NCBI RefSeq assembly: GCF_019263705.2
Contig: NZ_JADQDK010000001.1
Span: forward strand, 5,146,001 to 5,210,000
Reading direction: 5' to 3'
Source of the DNA: Pseudonocardia abyssalis
GTDB taxonomy: Bacteria; Actinomycetota; Actinomycetes; Mycobacteriales; Pseudonocardiaceae
Length of the DNA: 64,000 nucleotides
The notes below the pieces were generated by a model, which was not told the DNA's origin, did no database searches, and was given only the letters and a program-made list of their open reading frames with translations. Below, in pieces: positions 28,119 through 35,683 of this stretch; the first letter of the stretch is position 1, and each line of letters begins with the position of its first letter. The translations under genes and the position numbers were made by a program.

Positions 28119-28132
28119 ATGACAGCTGTCAT
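28119..28132. promoter_or_regulatory. 14-bp perfect palindrome between kinase and ABC transporter
   Basis: ATGACAGCTGTCAT, fully symmetric, 43 bp from the kinase GTG and 60 bp before the ABC ATPase ATG. In the centre of a divergent promoter this is a likely operator, probably for the response regulator at 26290. Confidence 0.7.
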
Positions 28133-28191
28133 GCCTGGTGGTGACCGTCGCGACTACTGCGGCACCCTCCGCGGTCGGCACCCTTGCTCTC

Positions 28192-29139
28192 ATGACACAG
28201 ACGACCACCGGACCCGCGGCCGTCCCGCGGGCGGCGGATCAGGACACCGCGATCTCGGTGCGGGACCTCCGCGTCAGCTACGGCGACTTCGACGCCGTCC
28301 GCGGCATCGACCTCGACGTCCGCCGCGGCGAGATCTTCGCCCTGCTCGGCACGAACGGAGCGGGCAAGACCACCACGCTCGAGGTGCTGGAGGGCTTCGG
28401 CTCGCGTACCGGCGGCACGGTGTCGGTGCTCGGTCTCGACCCCGCGGTCGACCGCGCCGCGCTCCAACCGCGGATGGGTGTCCAGCTGCAGGAGGGCGGG
28501 TTCGTCGACGAGCTGACGGTGCTGGAGACGCTGCAGCTGTGGCAGCGGCTCGTCGAGCGGCCGGACCGTCCCGAACGCCTGATGGAGCGCTTCGAGCTGA
28601 CGGCCCGGCGCGACGTCGGCGTCAACAAGCTCTCGGGTGGGGAGAAGCGGCGGCTCGACCTCGCGATGGCGGTGTGGGGATCCCCGGAGCTGGTGATCCT
28701 CGACGAGCCGACGACCGGGCTGGACCCGGAGTCGCGCCGCCGTACCTGGGACGCGATCCAGGAGTTGCAGGACGCCGGGCGCACGGTCGTGCTCACCACG
28801 CACTACCTGGAGGAGGCCGAGGCGCTGGCCGACCGGGTCGCGATCATGCACGAGGGGCGGGTCGCGGTGGCGGGGTCGCTCGCCGGGATCGTCGCGGCGC
28901 AGCCGTCGGGCTTCTCCGCGACGCTGCCCGGTGACGTGGGGGAGCTGCCGGTCGTCGGCGGGACGGTCGAGCGCGACGGTGACCGCGTCCGCGTCCGCAC
29001 CGAGGACCTGCAGGGCGACCTCACCGCGTTCCTGACCTGGGCGGCCGATCGAGGGGTTCGGCTGTCCGACCTGCGGGCGGCACCCGCCTCGCTCGCCGAC
29101 ATCTACCACGCTGTGCGCACCGGATCGGAGCAGCCATGA
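28192..29139 (+). CDS. ABC transporter ATP-binding protein (ABC-2 exporter)
   Basis: 315 residues from ATG 28192. There is no obvious ribosome-binding site before it, so the mRNA may be nearly leaderless; GTG 28138 is an alternative. Walker A GTNGAGKTT, Q-loop VQLQEGGFVDEL, signature LSGGEKRRLDLA, Walker B LVILDEPTTGLD and H-loop TTHYLEEAEALAD are all intact. A C-terminal extension of about 70 residues resembles the DrrA/CcmA group. It energises the permease whose start overlaps its stop. Confidence 0.93.
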   Translation: MTQTTTGPAAVPRAADQDTAISVRDLRVSYGDFDAVRGIDLDVRRGEIFALLGTNGAGKTTTLEVLEGFGSRTGGTVSVLGLDPAVDRAALQPRMGVQLQEGGFVDELTVLETLQLWQRLVERPDRPERLMERFELTARRDVGVNKLSGGEKRRLDLAMAVWGSPELVILDEPTTGLDPESRRRTWDAIQELQDAGRTVVLTTHYLEEAEALADRVAIMHEGRVAVAGSLAGIVAAQPSGFSATLPGDVGELPVVGGTVERDGDRVRVRTEDLQGDLTAFLTWAADRGVRLSDLRAAPASLADIYHAVRTGSEQP

Positions 29140-29936
29140 CCACCGCCGCCCCCACCCCGGTCACCACCCCCGGGAGCAACGCCTCGCGGGTCCTCGCGCT
29201 GGGCGCCGCCGAGGTGCGGCTGCTGCTGCGCAACCGGACGGCCGCGATCTCGTCGTTGTTCCTGCCGATCGCGTTCGGCGTGTTCTTCGCCTTCACCTTC
29301 GACGCGGGCTCCGAGAGCGGGCCGGGGATCTGGGCGACGATCGCGGCGCTGCAGCTGGTGCTGACGTTCACGATGGGCGTCTACATCACGATCACGCAGA
29401 CCGTGGTGGCGCGGCGGCAGACACGGGTGCTCAAGCGGATGCGCACGAGCAGCCTGTCCGACGCCGGCGTGCTGATCGCCACCACGGGTCCGGCCGTCGC
29501 GATCGCGCTGGTGCACCTGGTGCTCTACGCGATCATCAACACGCTCCTCGGGGCGCCGTTCCCGGCCGACGTCGTGCCGCTGGCGCTCGCCGTCGTCGGA
29601 GGGCTCGCGGTGTGCGTCACCGCCGGCTTCGCGACGTCGATCGTCACGCCGACGCCGGAGCGCGCGCAGATCACCACGCTGCCGCTGTTCTTCCTCATGT
29701 TCGCCGCGGCGTTCGTGGTGCCGATCCTGCCGGTCGACTCGTGGTGGCAGGCGCTGGTGCTGGTGCCCGGCGCCCCGATCGGGCTGCTCACCCAGCTCGC
29801 GTTCACCGGCGGCACCTGGGCCCCGGGCCTGCTCGGACTGCCCGCGGCGCTGCCCGGCGTCGTCAGCCTGATCGGCTGGACGGTGGCGTTCGCCGTGCTG
29901 GCCCAGCGCCGGTTCCGCTGGGACCCGCGCGTCTGA
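29136..29936 (+). CDS. ABC-2 type transporter permease
   Basis: 266 residues, ATG overlapping the ATPase stop by 4 bp. Six hydrophobic helices in the ABC2_membrane pattern (AAISSLFLPIAFGVFFAF, IAALQLVLTFTMGVYITI, GVLIATTGPAVAIALVHLVL, ALAVVGGLAVCVTAGFA, TLPLFFLMFAAAFVVPIL, LPGVVSLIGWTVAFAVLA). It probably exports a lipophilic compound or lipid; the substrate is unknown. It is convergent with dcd, 4 bp away. Confidence 0.9.
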   Translation: MTTAAPTPVTTPGSNASRVLALGAAEVRLLLRNRTAAISSLFLPIAFGVFFAFTFDAGSESGPGIWATIAALQLVLTFTMGVYITITQTVVARRQTRVLKRMRTSSLSDAGVLIATTGPAVAIALVHLVLYAIINTLLGAPFPADVVPLALAVVGGLAVCVTAGFATSIVTPTPERAQITTLPLFFLMFAAAFVVPILPVDSWWQALVLVPGAPIGLLTQLAFTGGTWAPGLLGLPAALPGVVSLIGWTVAFAVLAQRRFRWDPRV

Positions 29937-29940
29937 GGTG

Positions 29941-30522
29941 TCAGCGCCGGGTGTCGACCCGGTGGAAGTTGAGGTGCGCCCGCGACGGCGTCGGACCGCG
30001 CTGCCCCTGGTAGCGGGACCCGACGCCGTCGCTGCCGTAGGGGCGCTGCGCCGGGCTGGACAGCCGGAACAGGCACAGCTGGCCGATCTTCATCCCCGGC
30101 CACAGTGTGATCGGCAGGTTCGCGACGTTCGACAGCTCCAGCGTGATGTGCCCGGAGAAGCCCGGGTCGATGAACCCGGCGGTGGAGTGCGTCAGCAGGC
30201 CGAGGCGGCCCAGGGAACTCTTCCCCTCGAGGCGCCCCGCCAGGTCGTCGGGCAGGGTCACGGCCTCGAAGGTCGACCCGAGCACGAACTCGCCGGGGTG
30301 CAGCACGAACGGCTCGTCGCCGTCGGGCTCCACGGCGGAGGTGAGCTCGTCCTGCTGCTCCGCCGGGTCGATGTGGGTGTACCGCGAGTTCTGGAACACC
30401 CGGAAGAAGCGGTCGAGGCGCACGTCGATGCTCGAGGGCTGCAGCATCGCCCGGTCCCACGGATCGAGGACCAGTCGGCCGCCGTCGAGTTCCTTCAGCA
30501 GATCACCGTCGGACAGGAGCAC
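29941..30522 (-). CDS. dcd: dCTP deaminase (dUMP-forming type)
   Basis: 193 residues, GTG start. It carries the Dcd signatures [47 protein letters not shown] with the catalytic Glu, and [11 protein letters not shown]. In actinobacteria this enzyme usually converts dCTP directly to dUMP, doing both deamination and pyrophosphate removal and feeding thymidylate synthesis. The C-terminal [17 protein letters not shown] tail closes over the active site. It lies 9 bp downstream of the epimerase-like gene, probably co-transcribed. Confidence 0.95.
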   Translation of the reverse strand: MLLSDGDLLKELDGGRLVLDPWDRAMLQPSSIDVRLDRFFRVFQNSRYTHIDPAEQQDELTSAVEPDGDEPFVLHPGEFVLGSTFEAVTLPDDLAGRLEGKSSLGRLGLLTHSTAGFIDPGFSGHITLELSNVANLPITLWPGMKIGQLCLFRLSSPAQRPYGSDGVGSRYQGQRGPTPSRAHLNFHRVDTRR

Positions 30523-30531
30523 GACGCCAGA

Positions 30532-31716
30532 CTAGGCCTCGGTGTTCGACGGCTCGTCGGCGTCCTCGCTGTCGACGACCGGCTCCGCGGCCGCCTGCTC
30601 CGGCACCACCGGCTCGGTGAGCACGGGCGACGGCGTGAGCCCGAACATCCAGGCGACGGACTGTTCGACGCGCTCCGCCTCCTTGCCGTCGGACGGCTCC
30701 ACCTCGTGCTTGGGCGACACGGCCAGCACCTGCCGCACCGTGGTCATCACGCGCGGGCTCAGGATGCTCCGTATCGAGTCGCCCGGCTGCGCCACGTGCG
30801 GGCCGTCGACCAGCACCGCGGGCGTGCCGAGCCCCGGGGCGTCGGTGACGAGCTCGGGATCGTCGGAGACGAGCACCGTGGCCGCGGCGATGAGCCCGAC
30901 CAGCTCCGCCAGCGGGAGCGCGCGCACCGCGATGGCCCGGTCGTGCTGGGCGATCGGGGCGGCGGCACCGTGGGCCGCGAGCTCGCCGTAGACGACGATC
31001 TCGACGTCGGACTCGCGGTCGAGGAGATTCGGCAGGCCGGCGAGCACGCCGAGGGAGTCGGGCCGGTCGAGACCGACCAGCACCAGCTTCGAGTCGCCCG
31101 CGCGGACGCGTCGGACCAGGCGGGCGAACCGCAGGTCGGCCGGCTGCGGGTTGGCGGCCATCGTGTCGCCGACGGGGATCGCGTTGGGCCCGATCGGGCT
31201 GCCCAGCGCCGCGCCGCCGGTGGTGAGGAACAGCGAGGCGAGCTGGCCGATGATGCGCCGGTTGGCCTCCTGCGGGAAGGGGCACAGCAGGTCGTCGCTG
31301 GCCACACCCGCCTGCAGGTGCACGACCGGGATCTGGCGCCAGAACGCGACCTGGGCGGCCATCGCGGCCGTCATCCCACCGCCGTAGACCATCACCGCGG
31401 ACGGGTCGAGATCGACGAGCAGCTCGTCGATCCGGGTCATGAGCATCGCGCCGACCGCCGCCGGGTGCGTACCGGGGGCCTCCCGCAGCAGCAGCGTGAC
31501 GTCGGCGGGTACCCCGAGGGCCTCGAACGCCTCGTGCACGCTCATCGGGTCGACACCCGTGGCGATGGTGAGCGCACGGATGCGGGCGGCATCGTTGAAC
31601 GCCGTGGCCACGGGGGCCAGGCGGGCGACCTCGGGGCGGCTACCGGCGATCAACAGGACATCGTGGTCATGGTCCTGATCCGGGAGCGAGCCCAGGGGTG
31701 GTTCGATCTGGGTCAT
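30532..31716 (-). CDS. UDP-N-acetylglucosamine 2-epimerase-like protein with altered motifs
   Basis: 394 residues with the GT-B two-domain fold of WecB/MnaA: LLIAGSRPEVARLAPVATAF at the N-terminus, PFPQEANRRIIGQLASLFL mid-protein and a C-terminal NDP-sugar domain. The family's usual HGDTTT and HVEAGLR segments read YGGGMT and HLQAGVA here, and GNTVID reads GDTMAA. By eye the catalytic Asp and Glu of WecB are therefore replaced. It may be a non-epimerising relative or a paralogue with another substrate. The C-terminal 40 residues are acidic and disordered. Confidence 0.75.
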   Translation of the reverse strand: MTQIEPPLGSLPDQDHDHDVLLIAGSRPEVARLAPVATAFNDAARIRALTIATGVDPMSVHEAFEALGVPADVTLLLREAPGTHPAAVGAMLMTRIDELLVDLDPSAVMVYGGGMTAAMAAQVAFWRQIPVVHLQAGVASDDLLCPFPQEANRRIIGQLASLFLTTGGAALGSPIGPNAIPVGDTMAANPQPADLRFARLVRRVRAGDSKLVLVGLDRPDSLGVLAGLPNLLDRESDVEIVVYGELAAHGAAAPIAQHDRAIAVRALPLAELVGLIAAATVLVSDDPELVTDAPGLGTPAVLVDGPHVAQPGDSIRSILSPRVMTTVRQVLAVSPKHEVEPSDGKEAERVEQSVAWMFGLTPSPVLTEPVVPEQAAAEPVVDSEDADEPSNTEA

Positions 31717-31828
31717 GCTCGGGTCCTTCTCGGCCGGGGGAGCTGGCCTTACGGGGCCCCGTCAGTGTGAACCGAAGCGGCACGGCCCGTCGAGTGGGGA
31801 TCCCACCTGGCGAGGCATCCGGAGCTCA

Positions 31829-31847
31829 TACCACCCGGTTGGTGGTA
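31829..31847. repeat. 7-5-7 inverted repeat upstream of tRNA-Gly
   Basis: TACCACC-CGGTT-GGTGGTA, perfect arms, 56 bp before the tRNA and 113 bp upstream of the divergent epimerase ATG. A -10-like TAGGCT occurs at 31884-31889, 14 bp before the tRNA. It could be an operator or a structured leader; function unknown. Confidence 0.5.
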
Positions 31848-31902
31848 CTGGATGCGCAACTGTCCTCGCTCAGGGTGAGCTGCTAGGCTCGGATCACGCA
31901 GT

Positions 31903-31973
31903 GCGGATGTAGTTCAATGGTAGAACATCAGCTTCCCAAGCTGAATACGCGGGTTCGATTCCCGTCATCCGCT
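31903..31973 (+). tRNA. tRNA-Gly, anticodon CCC
   Basis: 71 nt. Acceptor stem GCGGATG / CATCCGC with discriminator T; D arm GTTC..GAAC; anticodon stem CAGC / GCTG around the loop TTCCCAA, giving anticodon CCC; T arm CGGGTTCGATTCCCG. CCA is not encoded. The 3' part from the anticodon loop onward is repeated at 33534, marking the gene as an integration site. Confidence 0.95.
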
Positions 31974-31998
31974 CAGACATGAAGGCCCAGCTCAGAGG
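31933..31998. repeat. Left attachment repeat (3' half of tRNA-Gly plus terminator stem)
   Basis: 66 bp running from the anticodon loop through the tRNA end and the left arm of its terminator. The copy at 33534-33599 matches at 65 of 66 positions (T to C at 31980/33581). Direct repeats reaching into a tRNA 3' end are the standard footprint of tyrosine-integrase insertion. Confidence 0.88.
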
Positions 31999-32023
31999 GT
32001 GTTTCCCTCCGAGCTGGGCCTTC
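31981..32023 (+). terminator. Terminator hairpin after tRNA-Gly
   Basis: GAAGGCCCAGCTC pairs with GAGCTGGGCCTTC; inside, GAGGG pairs with CCCTC around TGTTT. The outer stem is the same in the second copy at 33582, whereas the inner part differs. Confidence 0.85.
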
Positions 32024-32065
32024 GTCGTTGACGGGGTACTCGCGTCCACAGCAACAGCCCAGCAA

Positions 32066-32440
32066 CTAGGCAACGGGGACCAGAGCACCCACCGGGCCGT
32101 CGTCATCGTCCGGGTCCTCCTCGCGGTCGCGGTGCTCGTCGATGAGTGACGACAGCCGATCCGCGATGGGCGGTCGGCGTCGCTCGTCGCGCGCTGGTAG
32201 ATCAGCGCGGCCCGCATGTCGTCGTGGTCCGGGACATCAGGTCCTCGGTCGACACGCCGGCCTTCGACGCCCAGATGTTCCAGCGTGCCGGAGGTCGTGG
32301 AAGTGCACGCCGGGCAGGCGCATCTTCGTCACGAGCTCGGGCCACTTCACGCGCTGACTCCATGCGCCACGGCGCAGCGCCCTCCCCTGCACGCCGGTGA
32401 AGACCAGCGCGTCCTCCGCCGGCTCGACGAACTCGGTCTA
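32066..32440 (-). pseudogene. Tyrosine-type phage/ICE integrase, C-terminal remnant with frameshifts
   Basis: Reading the minus strand across three frames gives a continuous integrase C-terminus: FVEPAEDALVFTGVQG, RALRRGAWSQRVKWPEL, LPGVHFHDLRH (catalytic HxLRH box), NIWASKAGVSTEDLM, DHDDMRAALIYQRATSDAD with the Tyr nucleophile, then RLSSLIDEHRD and GPVGALVPVA before TAG. At least three frame changes and an in-frame stop just upstream show it is dead, and the N-terminal arm-binding and core-binding domains are missing. It lies beside the left att repeat, as integrases usually do. Confidence 0.85.
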
Positions 32441-32572
32441 CCCCCCCCGCTCCCACCGATAGACGCGACCTCATCCCAGAGCCCGATCATCAGCACGACC
32501 GACGACGAGGTACCCGGGCGCTGCCCGGCCGGACCCGGCACCGCTCAGAGATCGGGGGAGTTGCGGTGCGGC

Positions 32573-32651
32573 GGTGATCTCCTCACGGCGCGCCAGAGGC
32601 GGCCAGACCGGCGGCCCGGCAGGGATGAACCCGCGCCGCGAGGAGATCACC
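32573..32651. repeat. 20-bp inverted repeat with 39-bp spacer inside the island
   Basis: Left arm 32573-32592 (GGTGATCTCCTCACGGCGCG) is complementary to the right arm 32632-32651 at 19 of 20 positions. It sits 24 bp past the end of the DUF6416-like gene. It may be a terminator, a protein-binding site or a relic of element replication/excision. The rest of 32441-32674 shows no gene. Confidence 0.75.
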
Positions 32652-32674
32652 ACTTGTCGTGAGACGCGAAGGGC

Positions 32675-33121
32675 TCAGCGGTCCCGTGCGTCGCGGAAGA
32701 GCTGCGCCACATCGGGGGTGAACCAGTAGCCCGGCGTTCCCTCCTGCAGGTAGCTGCTCCACGACCAGGGCCACGTCCGGTTGACCGCGGCACAGTGACG
32801 ACCCGGCCATGCGAGCACACCGGCGACACCGTGCTTGCCGTTGGGGATCCTGAGCATCTCGGACAGCTCGTCTCCGCTGAAGCGCTGCTCGGGGTTGTCG
32901 ATGAGGGCGGAGAACAGGCCCTTGGCCGTGTCGCTGAGCTTGTCCCAGACGATGGCCGCCAGGTCGGCGTCGGCGTCGGTCCACGGCAAGTGTCCGGCGT
33001 CGCCCTGCGACTGCAAGTCGACCAGCGGTTCGACGGGTGCCGGGCTGTTGAGCCAAGTCCCGTACATCGAGTAGAACTCCGGAACTCGGTCTTCGGGGAC
33101 CTTCACGGTGATGTCGATCAT
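32675..33121 (-). CDS. DUF6416-like protein, 148 aa, cargo of the tRNA-Gly island
   Basis: 148 residues from ATG 33121 with AGGAGCAGCA upstream. Features: IDITVKVPEDRVPEFYSMYG, a helical middle (AAIVWDKLSDTAKGLFSALI, FSGDELSEMLRIPNGKHG), then VAGVLAWPGRHCAAVNR and a Trp-rich end (TWPWSW, YWFTPDVAQLFRDA). This pattern, including PNGKHGVAGVLAWPGRHC, recalls the actinobacterial DUF6416 family; molecular function unknown. The middle looks like a winged-helix module (GDELSEMLRIP), so DNA or partner binding is possible. Apparently intact, unlike the integrase. Confidence 0.7.
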   Translation of the reverse strand: MIDITVKVPEDRVPEFYSMYGTWLNSPAPVEPLVDLQSQGDAGHLPWTDADADLAAIVWDKLSDTAKGLFSALIDNPEQRFSGDELSEMLRIPNGKHGVAGVLAWPGRHCAAVNRTWPWSWSSYLQEGTPGYWFTPDVAQLFRDARDR

Positions 33122-33161
33122 TGCTGCTCCTGCGCTTGGTGGAGCAGCCCGCGGCCCTCCG

Positions 33162-33195
33162 TTGAGGTAACTCTAGCCCCTTTTGAGGTAGCTCT
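33162..33195. repeat. Two 13-bp direct repeats upstream of the DUF6416-like gene
   Basis: TTGAGGTAACTCT (33162-33174) and TTGAGGTAGCTCT (33183-33195), one mismatch, starts 21 bp apart, i.e. two helical turns on the same DNA face. They lie 41-74 bp before the start codon, a normal operator position. The remaining sequence to 33533 is lower in GC than its surroundings and holds no gene I can support. Confidence 0.55.
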
Positions 33196-33533
33196 GCAAG
33201 GCTCTAGAGGGATTCCTAGATATCTCCAGGGCTTTGGCGCAGTCCAGCGACTGGGAACGGTCCGGCCGCCGGAGGGCGGGTCCGGACCGCAGGCAGTCTC
33301 ATTCGTAGTCTCGATTGCCGCCGTTCATGTACGTCCGACTCGCTCCATGGGGGAGTGGTGGACCAGGCAAGACGCTCGGGACCGCCGTCGTACGGGCGTC
33401 GGCAGAGCTCGAAGGCGTGTGAGCGTTCGCAGCGAAACCCAGCAACAAGCCCCGGCGAGCAGCGGTCAATCACGGTCGCTGCCAGCCACCCGCTATCGCA
33501 GGTCAAGGTCCGCGGCGGCAGCCGCGCCGCTGG

Positions 33534-33599
33534 TTCCCAAGCTGAATACGCGGGTTCGATTCCCGTCATCCGCTCAGACACGAAGGCCCAGCTCAGAGG
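33534..33599. repeat. Right attachment repeat (partial tRNA-Gly copy)
   Basis: Second copy of the 66-bp repeat: tRNA sequence from the anticodon loop to the end of the acceptor stem, followed by the terminator stem. The 5' half of the tRNA is absent, so it is not a functional tRNA. It closes a 1.6-kb island. Confidence 0.88.
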
Positions 33600-33622
33600 C
33601 GTCACCGCCGAGCTGGGCCTTC
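33582..33622 (+). terminator. Second copy of the tRNA terminator hairpin
   Basis: GAAGGCCCAGCTC pairs with GAGCTGGGCCTTC; the inner part is GGC-GTCACC-GCC, different from the copy at 31981. It is presumably the ancestral terminator of the tRNA gene, displaced by the insertion. Confidence 0.75.
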
Positions 33623-33711
33623 GTCGTCCACGGAGCGGGCGGCGATGAGTTCCGCCGTCCTCCGCGGTCGATCCTCGTGACACACCGTTCCGACGATCGC
33701 GAGGAGCCCTC

Positions 33712-34356
33712 ATGCCCCGGACCCGGGTGCACAACCTGAACATCTCGCTCGACGGCTATGCCGCCGGTGAGCACGTGACCCTCGACGCCCCGATCGGCGG
33801 CGCCGAACGGCTCTTCGCGGGGTTCGACGGGCGGTTCATCCACGGCATGGACGCCGTGGATGCCCCCGTCACGCTGGACCGCGCCCTGACCACCCTGTGG
33901 GGTCAGGGGATCGGCGCCGAGATCATGGGGCGGCGCAAGTTCGGGCCGCAGGTCGGCGAGTGGTCCGACGACGGATGGCGGGGGTGGTGGGGCGACGAGA
34001 CGCCTTTCCGTACCCCGGTGTTCGTCATGACGCACCACCCCCGTCCGCCGATCGACCTTCCCGACGGGACGAGCTTCCGCTTCGTCGAGGGGTCGCCGCA
34101 CGAGGTGCTCGCCCTGGCCCGGGAGGCCGCCGGCGGGCGGGACGTCCGCCTCGGCGGTGGCCCCTCGACGGTCCGCCAGTTCCTCGAGGCCGACCTGGTC
34201 GACTTCATGCACCTCGTGGTCGTGCCCGTCACCCTCGGCCGGGGTGTGTCCCTGTGGGAGGGGGTGAGCGGTGTCGAGGACCGCTTCACCGTCGAGTCGA
34301 TCGCCTCGTCGAGCGGCCTGACGCACCAGTTCTGGAACAGGAACGGCCGCGGCTGA
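33712..34356 (+). CDS. Dihydrofolate reductase/RibD C-terminal domain family protein
   Basis: 214 residues. Pattern of stand-alone RibD-C reductases: HNLNISLDGYAAG at the N-terminus, GAEIMGRRKFGPQ, PVFVMTHHPRPP, VRLGGGPSTVRQFLEADLVD for the NADPH side and LHLVVVPVTLGRG-type ending (MHLVVVPVTLGRGVSLWEG). These proteins reduce an unknown pteridine-like or other substrate with NADPH; they are not the essential FolA. Monocistronic, ending at a strong hairpin. Confidence 0.82.
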   Translation: MPRTRVHNLNISLDGYAAGEHVTLDAPIGGAERLFAGFDGRFIHGMDAVDAPVTLDRALTTLWGQGIGAEIMGRRKFGPQVGEWSDDGWRGWWGDETPFRTPVFVMTHHPRPPIDLPDGTSFRFVEGSPHEVLALAREAAGGRDVRLGGGPSTVRQFLEADLVDFMHLVVVPVTLGRGVSLWEGVSGVEDRFTVESIASSSGLTHQFWNRNGRG

Positions 34357-34375
34357 GCCCGGCCGGGTCCGAGGG

Positions 34376-34426
34376 GCGGACGACCGCGCCCCGTGCACCG
34401 GGGGTGTACGGGGCGCGGTCGTCCGC
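34376..34426. terminator. Bidirectional terminator hairpin
   Basis: GCGGACGACCGCGCCCCGT pairs perfectly with ACGGGGCGCGGTCGTCCGC: a 19-bp stem with a 13-nt loop between the convergent reductase-like and secreted hydrolase genes. Confidence 0.9.
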
Positions 34427-34437
34427 AGCGGGCGGGA

Positions 34438-35481
34438 TCAGCCGGTGCGCGCGTCCAGCCAGGCGTCGACGTCGTCGACGACCTGAGCGTGGTTCGCCTC
34501 CAGCACCGGGTAGTGCGACGCGTCCGCGATGATCGACTTCGTGACCTCGGGGCTGCCGAGGTAGCGGGCGGCCTGCAGGTCGGCGGCCGGGGGCGGGAAG
34601 ATCGCGTCGGCGTCGCCGAACTGGACCAGTACCGGAACGTCGATGCGGGCGAGCATGGCGGTGTCGACCGTCAGTGCCGGGCCGAGGGAGAGCACCTGGC
34701 CGCAGGGGTCGGCGTTCGGCGTCGGGACCGCCTCGCGGACGGCCTGCTCGGCGCTGTTGAAGTAGAACGTGTCGATGCTGTCCTTCGCGAACACCGCGTA
34801 GTTCGGCTCCGCACCGGGGTCGCCGCCGAGCAGGCAGCGCCGCGTGGCGTCGGCGACCTCGAGCACGCCGTACGGCGAGGCCGCGAAGTCGCCCCAGGAG
34901 AAGTTCAGCACGCCGTCGACGTTGCCGTAGTGCGCGGCCGTCAGGTTCGAGATCATCCCGCCCACCGACGAGCCGCCGAGGTAGACCCGGTCGAACGCCG
35001 GTGCCTTCGCCTTGTCCAGCTCGTAGTCGCCCGACCGCAGCGCGTCCACCATCTGGTGCGCGACGTCGGCCTCGGAGCCGAAGCAGGTGGCGAGGCCGGC
35101 CGGGTGGTCGCTCGCGCCGTAGCCGAGGCGGTCGACCGCGACGATCGCGTGGCCCTCCTCGGCCAGCTGACGCGCGACGTTGTAGTCCTCGACGCCGTCG
35201 AACTGCCAGTAGTCCTGGTCGAACGTCACCGCGTGCAGCAGCAGCGAGACGGATCCGCCGGACTCGACGGCCTGCGCGGGCGCGACGAGCGTGCCCCGCA
35301 CCGTGTACTCCGCGCCGTCCGAGGCACACGGCACGGTCGTGGTGTTCGTGTTCTGCACGGTGAACGAGATCGGCACCTCGACGACGCTGTCGTCGGCGAG
35401 GGCGACGGGGGCGGTCAGGATCGTGGCGGCGACGACGGCGGCACCGAGTGCGGCGGTCACGGTGATGGGGCGGCGGCGCAT
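34438..35481 (-). CDS. Secreted alpha/beta-hydrolase
   Basis: 347 residues from ATG 35481 (GAGGA spaced 5 bp; ATG 35487 is too close to that site). Sec signal peptide ending APVALA, then an alpha/beta-hydrolase domain with nucleophile Ser in YLGGSSVGGM, Asp in VQFGDADAIFPPP and His in DASHYPVLE near the end. Four Cys in the mature part probably form disulphides. Likely an exported esterase or lipase-like enzyme; substrate unknown. Confidence 0.82.
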   Translation of the reverse strand: MRRRPITVTAALGAAVVAATILTAPVALADDSVVEVPISFTVQNTNTTTVPCASDGAEYTVRGTLVAPAQAVESGGSVSLLLHAVTFDQDYWQFDGVEDYNVARQLAEEGHAIVAVDRLGYGASDHPAGLATCFGSEADVAHQMVDALRSGDYELDKAKAPAFDRVYLGGSSVGGMISNLTAAHYGNVDGVLNFSWGDFAASPYGVLEVADATRRCLLGGDPGAEPNYAVFAKDSIDTFYFNSAEQAVREAVPTPNADPCGQVLSLGPALTVDTAMLARIDVPVLVQFGDADAIFPPPAADLQAARYLGSPEVTKSIIADASHYPVLEANHAQVVDDVDAWLDARTG

Positions 35482-35683
35482 GGACATCCTCGGCCATTCG
35501 GGGGACGGTTTCGAATGGACAACTCGCCCCCACCTGGGACGATGCGCGAACGCGTCGAGCTTCACCTGTTCGGGAACCCCCGGTCGGGGAACGCGCGCTG
35601 CCCCGGGGGCGAGGCCGGTGTGCGGCGCCGGGCCCGTCCGCCGTCGGTCCGGGCTCAGCGGGCGGCCGACGGTACCGGTCGCG

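Noticed and set aside
31894..32217. Reading frames containing MTGIEPAYSAWE near both att copies (also at 33216-33743)
   Set aside because: This peptide is the antisense translation of the tRNA-Gly 3' half, a known annotation artefact.
33534..33573. A second tRNA-Gly
   Set aside because: Only the part from the anticodon loop onward is present; no D arm or 5' acceptor strand, so it is an att copy.
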